Positions 1-10,000 of a stretch of 64,000 nucleotides of DNA are shown here, piece after piece. Origin of the DNA: Eutreptiella sp. 'Long Island Sound 2002' (taxonomy: Eukaryota; Euglenozoa; Euglenophyceae; Eutreptiales; Eutreptiaceae); contig OZ038378.1 of NCBI GenBank assembly GCA_964036045.1, positions 145,107,767 through 145,171,766 of the forward strand, written 5' to 3'. Every line of letters starts with the position of its first letter. Within the stretch, counting starts at the first letter, position 1. The position numbers and the translations under genes are program-made. Under the pieces are notes generated by a model. It did no database searches and was not told the origin of the DNA. It saw only the letters and a program-made list of their open reading frames with translations.

Positions 1-600
1 GTCACCGAGCTGGTGGAACCAATCTTGGTTTTATAACCCTCTTTAGTGTCTAGGGTGGACCTAACAGGTTTGGCAAGCAAGCAGCAAGCGGCAAGCACGC
101 GGGAAATGGAAAAAAATCACAGCTCCGTCGTGGTGCTTCAGATTCGGCCAAAATTTTGGTGGATGCTACCTATGGGTGTGAGGGACAACCACACAAAGTA
201 TGAGCAAGAAACTCAACGGTGGCGGCCGGGAACGGGCGTCGCAAGTGCCCGACCTCAAATTCAAAATCTGCAGGTTGGGGCCAAAATCAACCTTTTTTTG
301 CCCAAAACCGCCCTAGAACATGCTGAAAACGGCCAAATGAAGGGAAATAGACTTCCCTGTGCCTTTAGGGCCCCCCAACTCCACAATATGTCCGCGAACC
401 GCCCCCAAAAGGCCCCCAAAAGCCCCAAAATTTGTGCACATTGGCCGCCGACAGCCCAAAACCAAAGACAGACCACATCTTGGGCTACGTGGCTCAAAAC
501 GCGATTTCGAGCGCACCTAATCTACCCGCAACCACCCACTTTGGGTGGTTTCCACCCCTCAAAATTGCCCTAACCGACGCCTAGACCCCCGTACTTAGGC
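1..600. other. No recognisable gene
   Basis: Mixed-composition DNA rich in short CCCAAAA-type runs. The open frames on both strands read as low-complexity translations with no domain-like stretch. I see nothing functional here. Confidence 0.5.
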
Positions 601-669
601 CTAGTGGGCTGCGGCAAGCTGTAGGAGGTAGCCCAAAGAGGTGGATGCCAAAATGGGCCAACAAGGCCC

Positions 670-1395
670 ACCGTGTGCAAAAAAATGACTCCTTTCAAAA
701 ATGATCCTAGACCACATGGAATGCCAAAACAAGTGTTTTTGGCGCGTTTTGAGCTCGTGGTGGCCCGTTTTGGCCCTCCTAAAATCCCAAAATGCCTTGA
801 AAATGGGCTGTTTCGGGACGAAAAATGGGTCAAAAATGGGTCCAAAATGCATTTTTCCAAATATGATCCAAGACCATTTGGGGTGCCTGAACAAGTGAAA
901 TGAGCCCATTTTGGGCCCATTGCAAGCCATTTCAGCGCCTCCAAGGTCACAAAATGCTTTGAAAATGGGTTGTTTTGGGACAAAAAATGGGTCAAAAATG
1001 GGTCAAAAATGTGTTTTTCCAAAAATGATTCTAAGACCATTTGGGGTGCACAAACAATTGAAATGAGCCCTTTTTGAGCCCATTGTAAGCCATTTTGGCC
1101 ACTCCCGAGTCACAGAATGCCTTGAAAATGGGCTGTTTTGGGACCAAAAGTCAGTCAAAAATGGATCAAAAGTGTGTTTTTACAAAGATACTTTTGGACT
1201 ATTTGGGGTGCACAAACAAGTGGAATGAGCCCATTTTGACCCCATGTTGAGCAATTTTGGCCCCTCTCAAGGCCGAAAGGGCCTTGAAAATGGGCCTATT
1301 TGGGACCACGAATGGCTCAGCAACGGGTCAAACCCATGGTTTTCCAAAAATGATCCTAGTCCAGTTGTGGTGCCCAAACGGATGAATCTACTTTC
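670..1395. repeat. 163-bp degenerate tandem repeat, about five copies
   Basis: A unit beginning near 'atgatcctagaccac' recurs at about 700, 863, 1026, 1186 and 1349, giving spacings of 160-163 bp. Each unit also carries blocks such as 'aaaatgggtcaaaaatgggt' and 'gagcccattttg'. Copies differ by many substitutions, so the array is old. The open frames inside it are by-products of the repeat. Confidence 0.8.
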
Positions 1396-1476
1396 GAGTC
1401 GTACCTCATTTGTCGTTGAAGTCTCCTAGACAATGTTCCTTCCCCCACCAGCTCGGTCCCAATATTGAGTCTTGAT

Positions 1477-1567
1477 TGGGGTTAGGGTCAAGGGTAAGGT
1501 TTGGGGGTGGGGTTAGGAGTATGCTGAGGGTTGGGGTGGGCGTTAGAGTCAAGGTTGGGTTCCAGGA
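1477..1567 (+). repeat. Degenerate G/T-rich telomere-like tract
   Basis: The plus strand holds many imperfect GGGTTAGG, GGGTAAGG and GGGGTTGGG-like blocks in about 90 bp. It resembles a decayed interstitial telomeric repeat, but no perfect unit is iterated, so a simple G/T-rich microsatellite is equally possible. Confidence 0.35.
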
Positions 1568-1804
1568 TAGTGTTGGGGTGCAAAGTGGACAAAATGGGCA
1601 AGGGGAATGAAAGGAATTTTTCGGGCACCTTCGGCGCCACCACATGTATGGCTAGTAGCTTTTGACCCTTGGCAACTAAGTGGGCCCGAAGGGCAGGGAG
1701 GGGGGGGGGGTTGCGTACTAGAACCGAGGAGATCCGCCCCCCCCCCCCCCCCGTGTACCGCGCAAGCCACTGGAACCACTCTCATGTGAGCGCCGTAGGG
1801 ATCT

Positions 1805-2130
1805 TTGCTGGCACGCCTACCTCGTCTTGGAGTCGAAAAACCGTACCGCATTATCCGCAACTGCCCGGGGCTGGAGGCTTGTCGCTTCCCCGACCCGCAA
1901 GAAGAGCTAGAACGAGACGATGGCCAGTCCAACAGCCGCCTAGTCGCCCAAGCTGCTAGCCTTCGCCACCATGTATAGCAGCATGACAGGGGATTCCCAG
2001 ATGCGCTCCTTTGCTGCCACTCTCGTCTTTTTGGCTGCCTTAACCGATCTCCGGATGGTGGCCGGGACGTTAACGTCGGCCAGTCGTACCTCCACCGCCA
2101 TAGTGGCCGCGCTGATGATCCCTTGGTGGT
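1805..2130 (-). pseudogene. Decayed tyrosine recombinase fragment
   Basis: Reading the minus strand from about 2130 to 1815 gives a collinear frame broken by three in-frame stops. It contains LFLRVGEATSL followed about 15 residues later by VRFFDSKTR. This matches the box around the first catalytic Arg of tyrosine recombinases (hydrophobic-x-LRxGE-xxxL), then the beta-strand ending in a Lys/Thr-containing turn. An upstream helical stretch with AAKERIWESPVML fits the core-binding side. The C-terminal HxxR and Tyr motifs were not found in frame. Such enzymes in eukaryotes usually derive from DIRS/Ngaro retroelements or Cryptons; which one cannot be told. The premature stops make it non-functional. 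Confidence 0.5.
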
Positions 2131-2165
2131 GCTCTCTAACTTAACCAATTTGGCAAACTCCAGCA

Positions 2166-4190
2166 CCGTCTGCTCGAGGACTCGCTCCGCCGTATCTCAT
2201 GGGAATCTCCGCTCAAACGCCACCATGTTGTGCAAGTGGCACTGGTACGTTCCCACTCACCAGCTGTGCAAAGCATCTTGCGCCCGCAATCGCAAATGGC
2301 CGAAATCTGGGCTAGATGGCTGCATACCCCCTCTCAACATATGCAAGAAATTAGAAATGGCTACCTCAACCCTAAACCTTAAACCCGGGGCGGATATGTG
2401 GGCATGGTGGCTACATTACCCTTGCCATCTCGGGGACCCCTAAAAACGGGGGGTTGGAAACGGAACTGAGGGTTTGTTTTATCTTTTTTGGGTACCCTCG
2501 TGCTAACATTAAAACAAAAAGTAGATGTTGCGCTGACACTCGGAAAAAAAAGTAGTGTATGTTTTGTTGAGTCTCCAGTGAGTGGTTTGCGTGACACTCA
2601 AAAAAACATGAAAAATAAAATATATTTCTACATATTCTTTTACCCTTGCATGGCACTTCACTCACCACATTGCGTTATTCTGCCGCGTTGTGCACGCCAC
2701 CCTGCCAGACTGTCAATCGGTGCAGACACCTGTGCTCGTACACAGGCCTTCATCGCCTTTACACAGGCCTTCACTGCCTGGTAACTTCTGGTCATGCAAG
2801 GGTCCCCCCCAGTATGAACTTTCTGTGGGCACAAGGGGGATGCATGTTGGTGCTTGGGAAGTGGGCAGCCTGCCACATCTGTGAGAGTGCTTTATGGCGC
2901 CTTGGACACATTTGGACCATTCAACTGGGCACAGGTGCTTGCCCTGCACCGCATGTTGCCCTTCTGCTGCTGTGGCATGCAATGTAGTGTGATCCATGCT
3001 TCCGGGCTGCATGACCATGGTCGTCACTTTGGAGGAAACCGCCCAAGTGCAACACGCACACACTTCATTGCGCTTGCTGCAACTGCACCACCTCAGCAGC
3101 TGACTCCTGCTGCCTCTGTCATGCGATGGGATTCCCCTTGTCTCCGACATTATACCAATGCAGCTGCCCTTAGGGCACCACCAACAGCACTTGGACTGGA
3201 CATCACCTAATTTTGTATCATTTGCCCCCAAGGGCTGAGCCTTGAAGGCATGTCAAGGGGAGGGGAACGGGGTGCAAGCAAACGACACGCAGCTTCAGAA
3301 CACAGACCCCATCTTCCATCAAAGATATGTACAACCCCCACTGCACTGTACAGGGACACGCAATACACCACAGCACGAAGCTGCACATCCACAGGTCTGG
3401 GCACGACCCTCTCCCAGCCGAGCTGTGGGGCCATGTGCAGCAAACAGTGGTCAGTGCGACGCACATCACGCAGACACACATCAAGAGCATGGCGCTGAAA
3501 AGCACAAACATGCCCATCAATGGTGTGCCCCTCCGCCAGTCCGCCAGACCCGCGCGCTTTTGTTGCGAGGGCCCTGGCATCCCCCCGCCACCCCCCCACC
3601 CCCCCCACACACACATCCTCGGGAGAAAGCACATGAAAGTAATGAAAAGGGGCCCAAAGTGGGAGGCCCATTGGAGGTCCACAAAGCGTTGCCTGGGCCT
3701 CTGCCCCCCCCGCCCTCGCCCCCCCTGGGGGTGGGGGTGGGGGTGGGGGGGTTGCCACTGGGCCATGGCCTGCTCTGGGGCTATGAGACCCTGGACGCAG
3801 GGCAGGCCCCCCCAGCAGCCAGGGTGGCTAACCCCCCCCCTTGTGCAGCCATATGGAGCGGGACATGGAAGGCCAGGGGGGCACTGCCACACCTGCAGCT
3901 CCCGGAAATTAATGTGCGCAAACGATGCCCTTTCCATTGAGTGATCCGTCGGCTGGCCCAGATCCGAGCCCTTGGACAGCCGGGGGTTGTGTAACTTTGG
4001 TGCTTGTGCCACTGGCGGGGGGGGGGGGGGGAGACACAATTAGATTGACTGAGATTGATTGAAAAACAGACAGACAGTGCTGCAAGAAATGCAAACTTGC
4101 AGCAATGAACATGTTTGTCTGAATTGGACTGCTCTCATCCCATTTGGCGGCGGGGGGGGAGGCACACGCACACAGCGATAGCCAGGGCTT
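2166..4190. other. No confident gene; homopolymer-rich
   Basis: This stretch has several open frames of 100-270 codons, but they are proline/histidine-rich translations of C-rich and G-rich DNA and overlap on both strands. Long C and G runs occur near 3590-3605, 3705-3750 and 4018-4031. At 2528-2544 and 2589-2600 are two short motifs (GCTGACACTC and GCGTGACACTC) that reappear at 62.8 kb. Confidence 0.45.
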
Positions 4191-4194
4191 TGCA

Positions 4195-4445
4195 TTTTTT
4201 TTGGGTGGGGGGGTCAGGCCACGGCAAGCTGGCGATGCCCGCTCACCAGAAGGCACTCGAAAAATCTCTCGGAATCACGGATCAGAGCTGTCCGATGCTA
4301 CGATTGTCCCACAGAACGATGAGGGAGCGGACATGAGGTGTAGTGAGGATGAACTGAATCTGATACCAGGAAATGCAGTGGGAACTGCCACGCCCGAAGG
4401 CATCCCTGTGTGCTACCGGCGCACAAGAAGGACCGAAGGCTGAGT
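4195..4445 (+). repeat. Dispersed repeat R1, copy 1
   Basis: About 250 bp align collinearly with 45866-46120. Shared blocks include 'cccgctcac', 'cagagctgtcc', 'gctacgat', 'tagtgagga' and 'actgccacgcccg', in the same order and orientation with many substitutions between. No terminal repeats or coding capacity are evident. Confidence 0.65.
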
Positions 4446-5950
4446 GAAGTCCTCCCGGTGGCCCCGACACCCCCGCACAAATGAAGTCCTCACGGACCAC
4501 AAACGGACGCCCCAGAGGCTCACAACAGCCCCCGATGGGGGGGGCACGGCTCGCACGCCCGACAAACCCGCACAAAGTGGGGCCCACGCTCTGACCGCGA
4601 CACCCCTCGAAAAAATTGCTGGCGGGACAAGGGCATGGGCTGAAGAGGGAGGGCGGGGGGGCCTCCCAGGCACCAGGGCACAGGGCCCGGCATCGTGCAC
4701 CGCACATATTGTGCGGTGCACCACCACTGAACTGGGGGCCGGCGGAGGGCCCCAGGTCCACGCCAACCCCCCCCCCCCCGGCCACGCCCCACAGACATGC
4801 GGGAGGTCCGCCAGCAGGTGGCACCGCATGGGATTGCAGCTACACCTACGCTTTGCCACCCACGTTGACTCTTCCTGCAGCGTGCGCAAGGCTACAAACC
4901 ACATGCTCTATTGCATTGAAACCGCAAAACGATGGATGTGTATGCCACAGCCACTACCTACGCCCATACCACCACCAGCACGTTTTCAAGTCCGGCTGGC
5001 AGACTAGAAGTGTGCAGGGAAAGGGGGGGGGGGAGATAAGCGTTGTGAACATATTTATTCCTGTTTCTGGAACTTCTGATGGACATCTTCTTGAATAGAA
5101 ATGCCGAGAGCGCCGGGACCCCCTAAAACCTGCCAGTGGTCAACGTCATCACCAAAATGCACAGGCTTTCTCTGGTGCAGTTCTTGCGAATTCGACCCCT
5201 CCTCCACCTGCGCATGGCTGCTTGTCTGATGGTCAGCAGTCCCCCCCCCCAGTCCTAACGCGCACTTGTCCAAACATAGTGACCCCATGTTTCCGCACTT
5301 CAGGGTCTTTTTCGGAGAAGGCACATGAGCCCTCTGTGAGTGCACCACCAGGAAACCGAGTGTAAGTGCAACAATCATGGGCCATAATGATCGACATGCT
5401 GGTCTAGAAAAGGCAACCTATGATGTACCCCCCCCCCCCCCCCCTCCCCCGTGTACAAGGACGCTGAAAGTCAGGGAAAAAACGGTCAGACGGGTGCCTG
5501 TACTCAGACAAAGCAGTGCCCACAAGAGGAAACCTAAAGGAGCGGTCGGGAAAATGACGGTCAGATGGGTCCCCGTGCTTAGACAAGGCAGTGCTTGCGC
5601 AAAGGGCGGGGGGGGGGGGGGGTTGATTCCCAAGCGGGGTCATATCGACCGTCGGTGGTGTAGTATATGTATGCAGCTGCAACGGTGTGGAGGGGTGCTC
5701 GGAGTTAGAGTATGAAGTGATGGTACACAGTGACGGAAAAGAGGTCTGCCCATCGGGGGCATTGCGGCCGCCCGGCGCATTGTTCGGTGACACATCGCAC
5801 AGCGGGTTTCCCTTGGAAAGGGGCAATGCGGGAGAATGCCACCGCAATGCGCCTGCCACCAGGACCGGTCGCCACGAAGATCGTCAGTCTCGGGCCCAGT
5901 CTGTCCCCAGGGGGGCCAAGTTGTTAAAAAAAGCCCCCCCGGAGGGGGGG
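4446..5950. other. No recognisable gene; poly(C)/poly(G) tracts
   Basis: GC-rich DNA with homopolymer runs near 4770-4780, 5430-5447 and 5607-5622. Open frames on both strands translate into proline, glycine and arginine-rich low complexity. I see no domain or clear splice-bounded exon. Confidence 0.45.
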
Positions 5951-5954
5951 GGGG

Positions 5955-6640
5955 TCCAACCGCCTCTGGGGCCTCCGAGGTCCCTTCCCTTCTAATGCAG
6001 CATGCATGGGGGGGGGGGGTCAAAACAAAAACACCGCAGCTCTGGTCGGGACAGTGGCACAGCCCACTGACAATGAAAGGCCCGCGGCATACGGATATGC
6101 AGCGTAGCCATCCCCTGAAACGCCCCCCCCCCCCCCCCCCCCGCCTGTCCCACTGCTCTGTGCCCCCGGCCCCCGGAACGCCCACACCTCAAACAGTGCA
6201 CCGCCCGACCTGCGACCACTGTCGGCTGCCGGCCCGTCGCTGTCGGTTACCTGCCAACCGGCGTCTTGAAATGGACATGGCTCAGCATCTGCAAACTGCC
6301 GCCGGTTACACCCGCCGGTAACCGCCCGACGCCATCAACCGCTGTCGGTTGGCCACGGTGGACCCTCCAAAAGGAGGGTTCATCGCCCGCCATGTGGGCC
6401 ACCGCCCTCAGCCTCTCTCCAACGGAGGAAGCCACTTATACCTGCGCCTTGGTCCATTGAAACCAACCCCAAACCGAACACCAAAAAAAGACCAAGAAAT
6501 GGCCAGCAACCCCCCCCCCCCCCCAACAGGGATGCATTAGAAGGGAAGGGGCCTCAGAGGCGGTCCCAGAAGCGGTTAGACAGGCGGTTGGAGGAGGTTG
6601 CCAAAGCGGTCGGGGGCGGTTACTGTCGGGTTACCCCCGC
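5955..6640. repeat. Fold-back repeat R2 (inverted pair)
   Basis: The sequence around 5960-6003 (ccgcctctggggcctcc, then cccttcccttctaatgca) recurs inverted at 6533-6575. The right arm continues to about 6640 with 'agacaggcggttggaggagg' and 'gggggcggttactgtcgg'. A third copy of the longer arm lies inverted at 25375-25482. The spacer is full of CCGGTTACC/GTCGGTTA motifs and includes an uninterrupted run of 20 C at 6123-6142. It may be a fold-back or MITE-like element, but no target-site duplication was recognised. Confidence 0.6.
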
Positions 6641-7080
6641 TTCCTTCCAATGCATCCCTGCCCCCGCCCCGCAAACCAAACAAACAAATCGGAGGCAGTG
6701 TCGCCCCGACGTGCAGTGGGGTGGGGGGCACGTGGCTAGGGGGGGGGGATCAGGCCCGTGTGTGATGCACGCACAAAGGCCCCAGGCCATCGGAGCAGCA
6801 AGGGGCCCCTTCGGCAGCCCCAGCCCCAGGCGTGTGCTGGAGAGGCCCAGAGCAGACCCCTGTCGTGCCGCACCGGGTGTCGGTCAACCACAACCGCCAC
6901 CAACCGTTGATCGACCGCACTCAGGCGGGTGGCTCTCCGCCCTCACTGCCGGAGGGCGGTACCGTTCCACGTGGCGACCGCGTAAACGAGGCGTCCACCA
7001 GGTGTCCACTGTTGCCCACCACCAAGAGGCCTGTCAGGACCCGCCAGGCCGTGGGTGGAACAGGCCTTGGGGGGCCATTC
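6641..7080. other. Downstream flank of the Sfi1-like ORF
   Basis: CCGCC/ACCG-rich DNA between the fold-back repeat and the stop codon of the minus-strand Sfi1-like ORF. If that gene has a 3' exon or UTR it lies here, but no convincing exon was seen. Confidence 0.4.
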
Positions 7081-10000
7081 CTATCGAGTACACACTGGTC
7101 GATGACCGCCGGTTCCTTCAGGGGTCCTGAGGACTGCCAGGCCATTGTGTCCCACGGAAGCAGCATCCATGGCCAGCACGCACGCTCCCGCAGTCTCCCG
7201 GCGTCGGGCGGACGCCAGGCAGAACAGCTGCAGGTGCATGAAACTCATCCGCAGAAGCCGGCGGCGGTGCCAATGGCGCGCCAGCTGCATCCGCTGTGCT
7301 GTGCGAGCGACCGCCACGCGCCACTGCCTCAACCGCCGCCCCAGCGTGCTCACCATCCAGTGCGCCTGAGCCATGGCCTGCCGCAGTCCCCCCAGCGCCT
7401 GCGCCTCCTCTCTCCACTGGCAGAACACCATTCGCTGCAGCCGCTGCCACCGGTCCGACTGCACGTGCCGGCACAGTCCCGCCAGGTGCCGCTCGCGGTG
7501 GGCGACCTGGAGCCGGTCCCACGCGCGCACCAGCAGGTCGCGGTCGCGCGCCGCACTCCACTGCTCCAACAGCTGCGCGTGGGCACGGGCCTGCGCGCGC
7601 GCCGCTGCACGCCACGCGCGGAAACGCTTCGCACGGGCCCGGCGCTGCCAGTCCGCCAACAGCGCCCGCAGGCGGGCCCCGTCGTGTCGGTTGCGCCACC
7701 GCCGGAATGCTCCGCGCAGCCTCCGGCGCTCGCGAGTAGCGGCCAAGTGAGAGCTGAGGAGGGCCTCCAGGGCCATGCGCGACTGCTGGAGCGTGGCCAT
7801 CCGCAGGCGGTGGAACGCCCTCCGCACCACGGCCTGGTCCCCGCGCCGAGCAGCCCAGCGCTCGCGTGCGCACGACAACCACATCTCCCACCATCGCAAG
7901 AAGGTCTTCATCTGCAGCGTGCTCTGATGGATTCGGACCGCCTGCCAGTGTTGCTGCTGCCGTGCATGCGTCAGCTGCAGCTCCCGTCTCCAGCCTCTGA
8001 AGTACTCCAGTACCAGTGCCTTCTGTCCGCGAATGTGCAGACGAGACACGAGTGCGCGCTCACGTGCCTTCCGGTGCGCGTACGACCTCCAACACCACCA
8101 CAATCGCCGCAGACTCCCCCGCAGCACCTGCTGGCGCGCGCTCTGGCCGACCGCGAGGTCGCGCCACCACACAAACGCCGTCCGTTGCGCGCCGCGCCTC
8201 CAGTGCACCACCGCCTGGGACTGCAAGGCGTCCCCCCTCACCCAGAGCCGCCAGGCACCAAAGCACCGCCGCAGCCGCTGTTGGCGGGCGGGCGCGAGGG
8301 CACAGCGCACCGCGGCTGCGGCCCACCGCCACGCCCGAAACGCGGCGCCCTGGGCCCGGCGCGCGCGCGCCGCGGCGACGGACGCCTCTGCCGTGCGGCG
8401 CCGGGACACGCGGTGGGCGGTGTACTGGCGCCAGGCCCGCAGCGCGCCCTGTGCCACACGGCCCCAGTGTCGGTGAGCCAACAGGCAGCCCATGGACTGG
8501 AGGTGGGCCCGGTAGCGGGCTTGCAGGGCCTCGAACACAAAGCATCGCCAGCGCACCCAGGCACGGGCCACCCGGGCCCCGTCCCCGCGCACCGTGCCGC
8601 GGAATTCGATGGACCGCTCATCGCGGTCCCCCTCGAAGCCCGACGACGACGCTACGGAGCGCGGCGGGCTCGGGGGGCGGGGCGCTGGGGCGGCAGAGGT
8701 GGCCGCCGCGGGTCTCCAGAGTGACAGCGCTCGCGGGTCGCGACACCACTGCGCGGGGCCCTGGGACACTGCCTCGTGCTCCGCCACTGCCTCATCGAAG
8801 CAGGCCAGGGCCCCCGTGAGGGAGGCCTGCGTGGAGTGGTCCGCCGTTGTGTCCGTGATCTCGGACAACGCAATGGACGACGGGGAAAAGGACCGGGTCC
8901 GGCCCAGCTGCTCCACGCCGGTCTCCACGCCCCCGGTGGGTGCAGCTGCCCCGGCCCCGGCGGCGTGGGGCCCGGGGTCAATGTCCCCCTCCGCAGAGGC
9001 TTCCAGGGTCAGGCCCACCGGGCGGGATTTGTGCGTGGCATCCCCCCCCTCCCCCGCCGTGGCGGAGGTGGAGGAGGCGGAGGGGGTGATGGCGAAGGCT
9101 ATGGCGGACGCAGAGGTGGGGGCGCCGTGCAGCATCTCGGGGGCAGTTCCGGAATCGGAAGAATGGACCGCTGTAGTCCGTTGCAGAGGCAGCGGCGGGG
9201 CCCAGGGCTCGGGCTGGGGCTTCCGGTGAAGCTGCGGGTGCCTGGCATCACCGGGGGCTGTCTGTGGTGTGGAAGAGGGCTCTGGGGAAGGAGCAGAGCA
9301 CTGGGGAATGTCCTCAAGCGGCGCCATAGGCACTGCACAACCGGAGTGCCCCACCCTCGAGGGGCTCAGGCCATCGGGAATCAGCCGGCTCAGTGGGCTT
9401 TCCCAATCCGTGCTTGGCTGACTGGCTTCGACTGCCGGCTGCAGGTGCGAACTGGGAGGGCAAAGGCCACGTAGGCGGGTGCCCTGGGACTCGGGCTCGG
9501 CCTTTCCGCAGCCATTCGAGGCCAAATTGGGCGATTGCGTCGGGCACACCACCGCCCGAGGCGACGCCCTTCGCGTCGGGAGCTGCACAGAGGGCGGCTT
9601 GAGAGCGGCCGACATGGGGGCGGGAAGGATGCGCTCCTCCACACGTGCGGTGGTCCTGTCACGGGCCGACTTCACTTTTTCAGTCGGACGGCCGGCGTGG
9701 CGCTCGTGCTCGGAGTGGTCGCGAGACGGTGGGTCTTCGGTGGTGTGGCCGGATTTCGGGAAGGGTTTGTCGTGGCTGCGTTGCAGAAGCGGCGTGATGA
9801 GGTCCGCACGAGGACCGCAACACGGGTCTGCTCCGTCATGCCCGACTTTCCGTGGCGATATGTGCGTACAAGTCACATGCTCCGATTGCAGTTGGTCAAA
9901 GCGGAGTGCTGGCTGCATACCTTGCTCTTCTTCCAGGTGGCACTGCAAGTGTTGTCGTTGTAAGTGTTGTTGCGATTGGAACATCAACGGCGTATCCAGC

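Noticed and set aside
6832-8724. 630-codon plus-strand ORF
   Set aside because: It is antisense to the GC-rich Sfi1-repeat half; open only because of high GC, with no domain text of its own.
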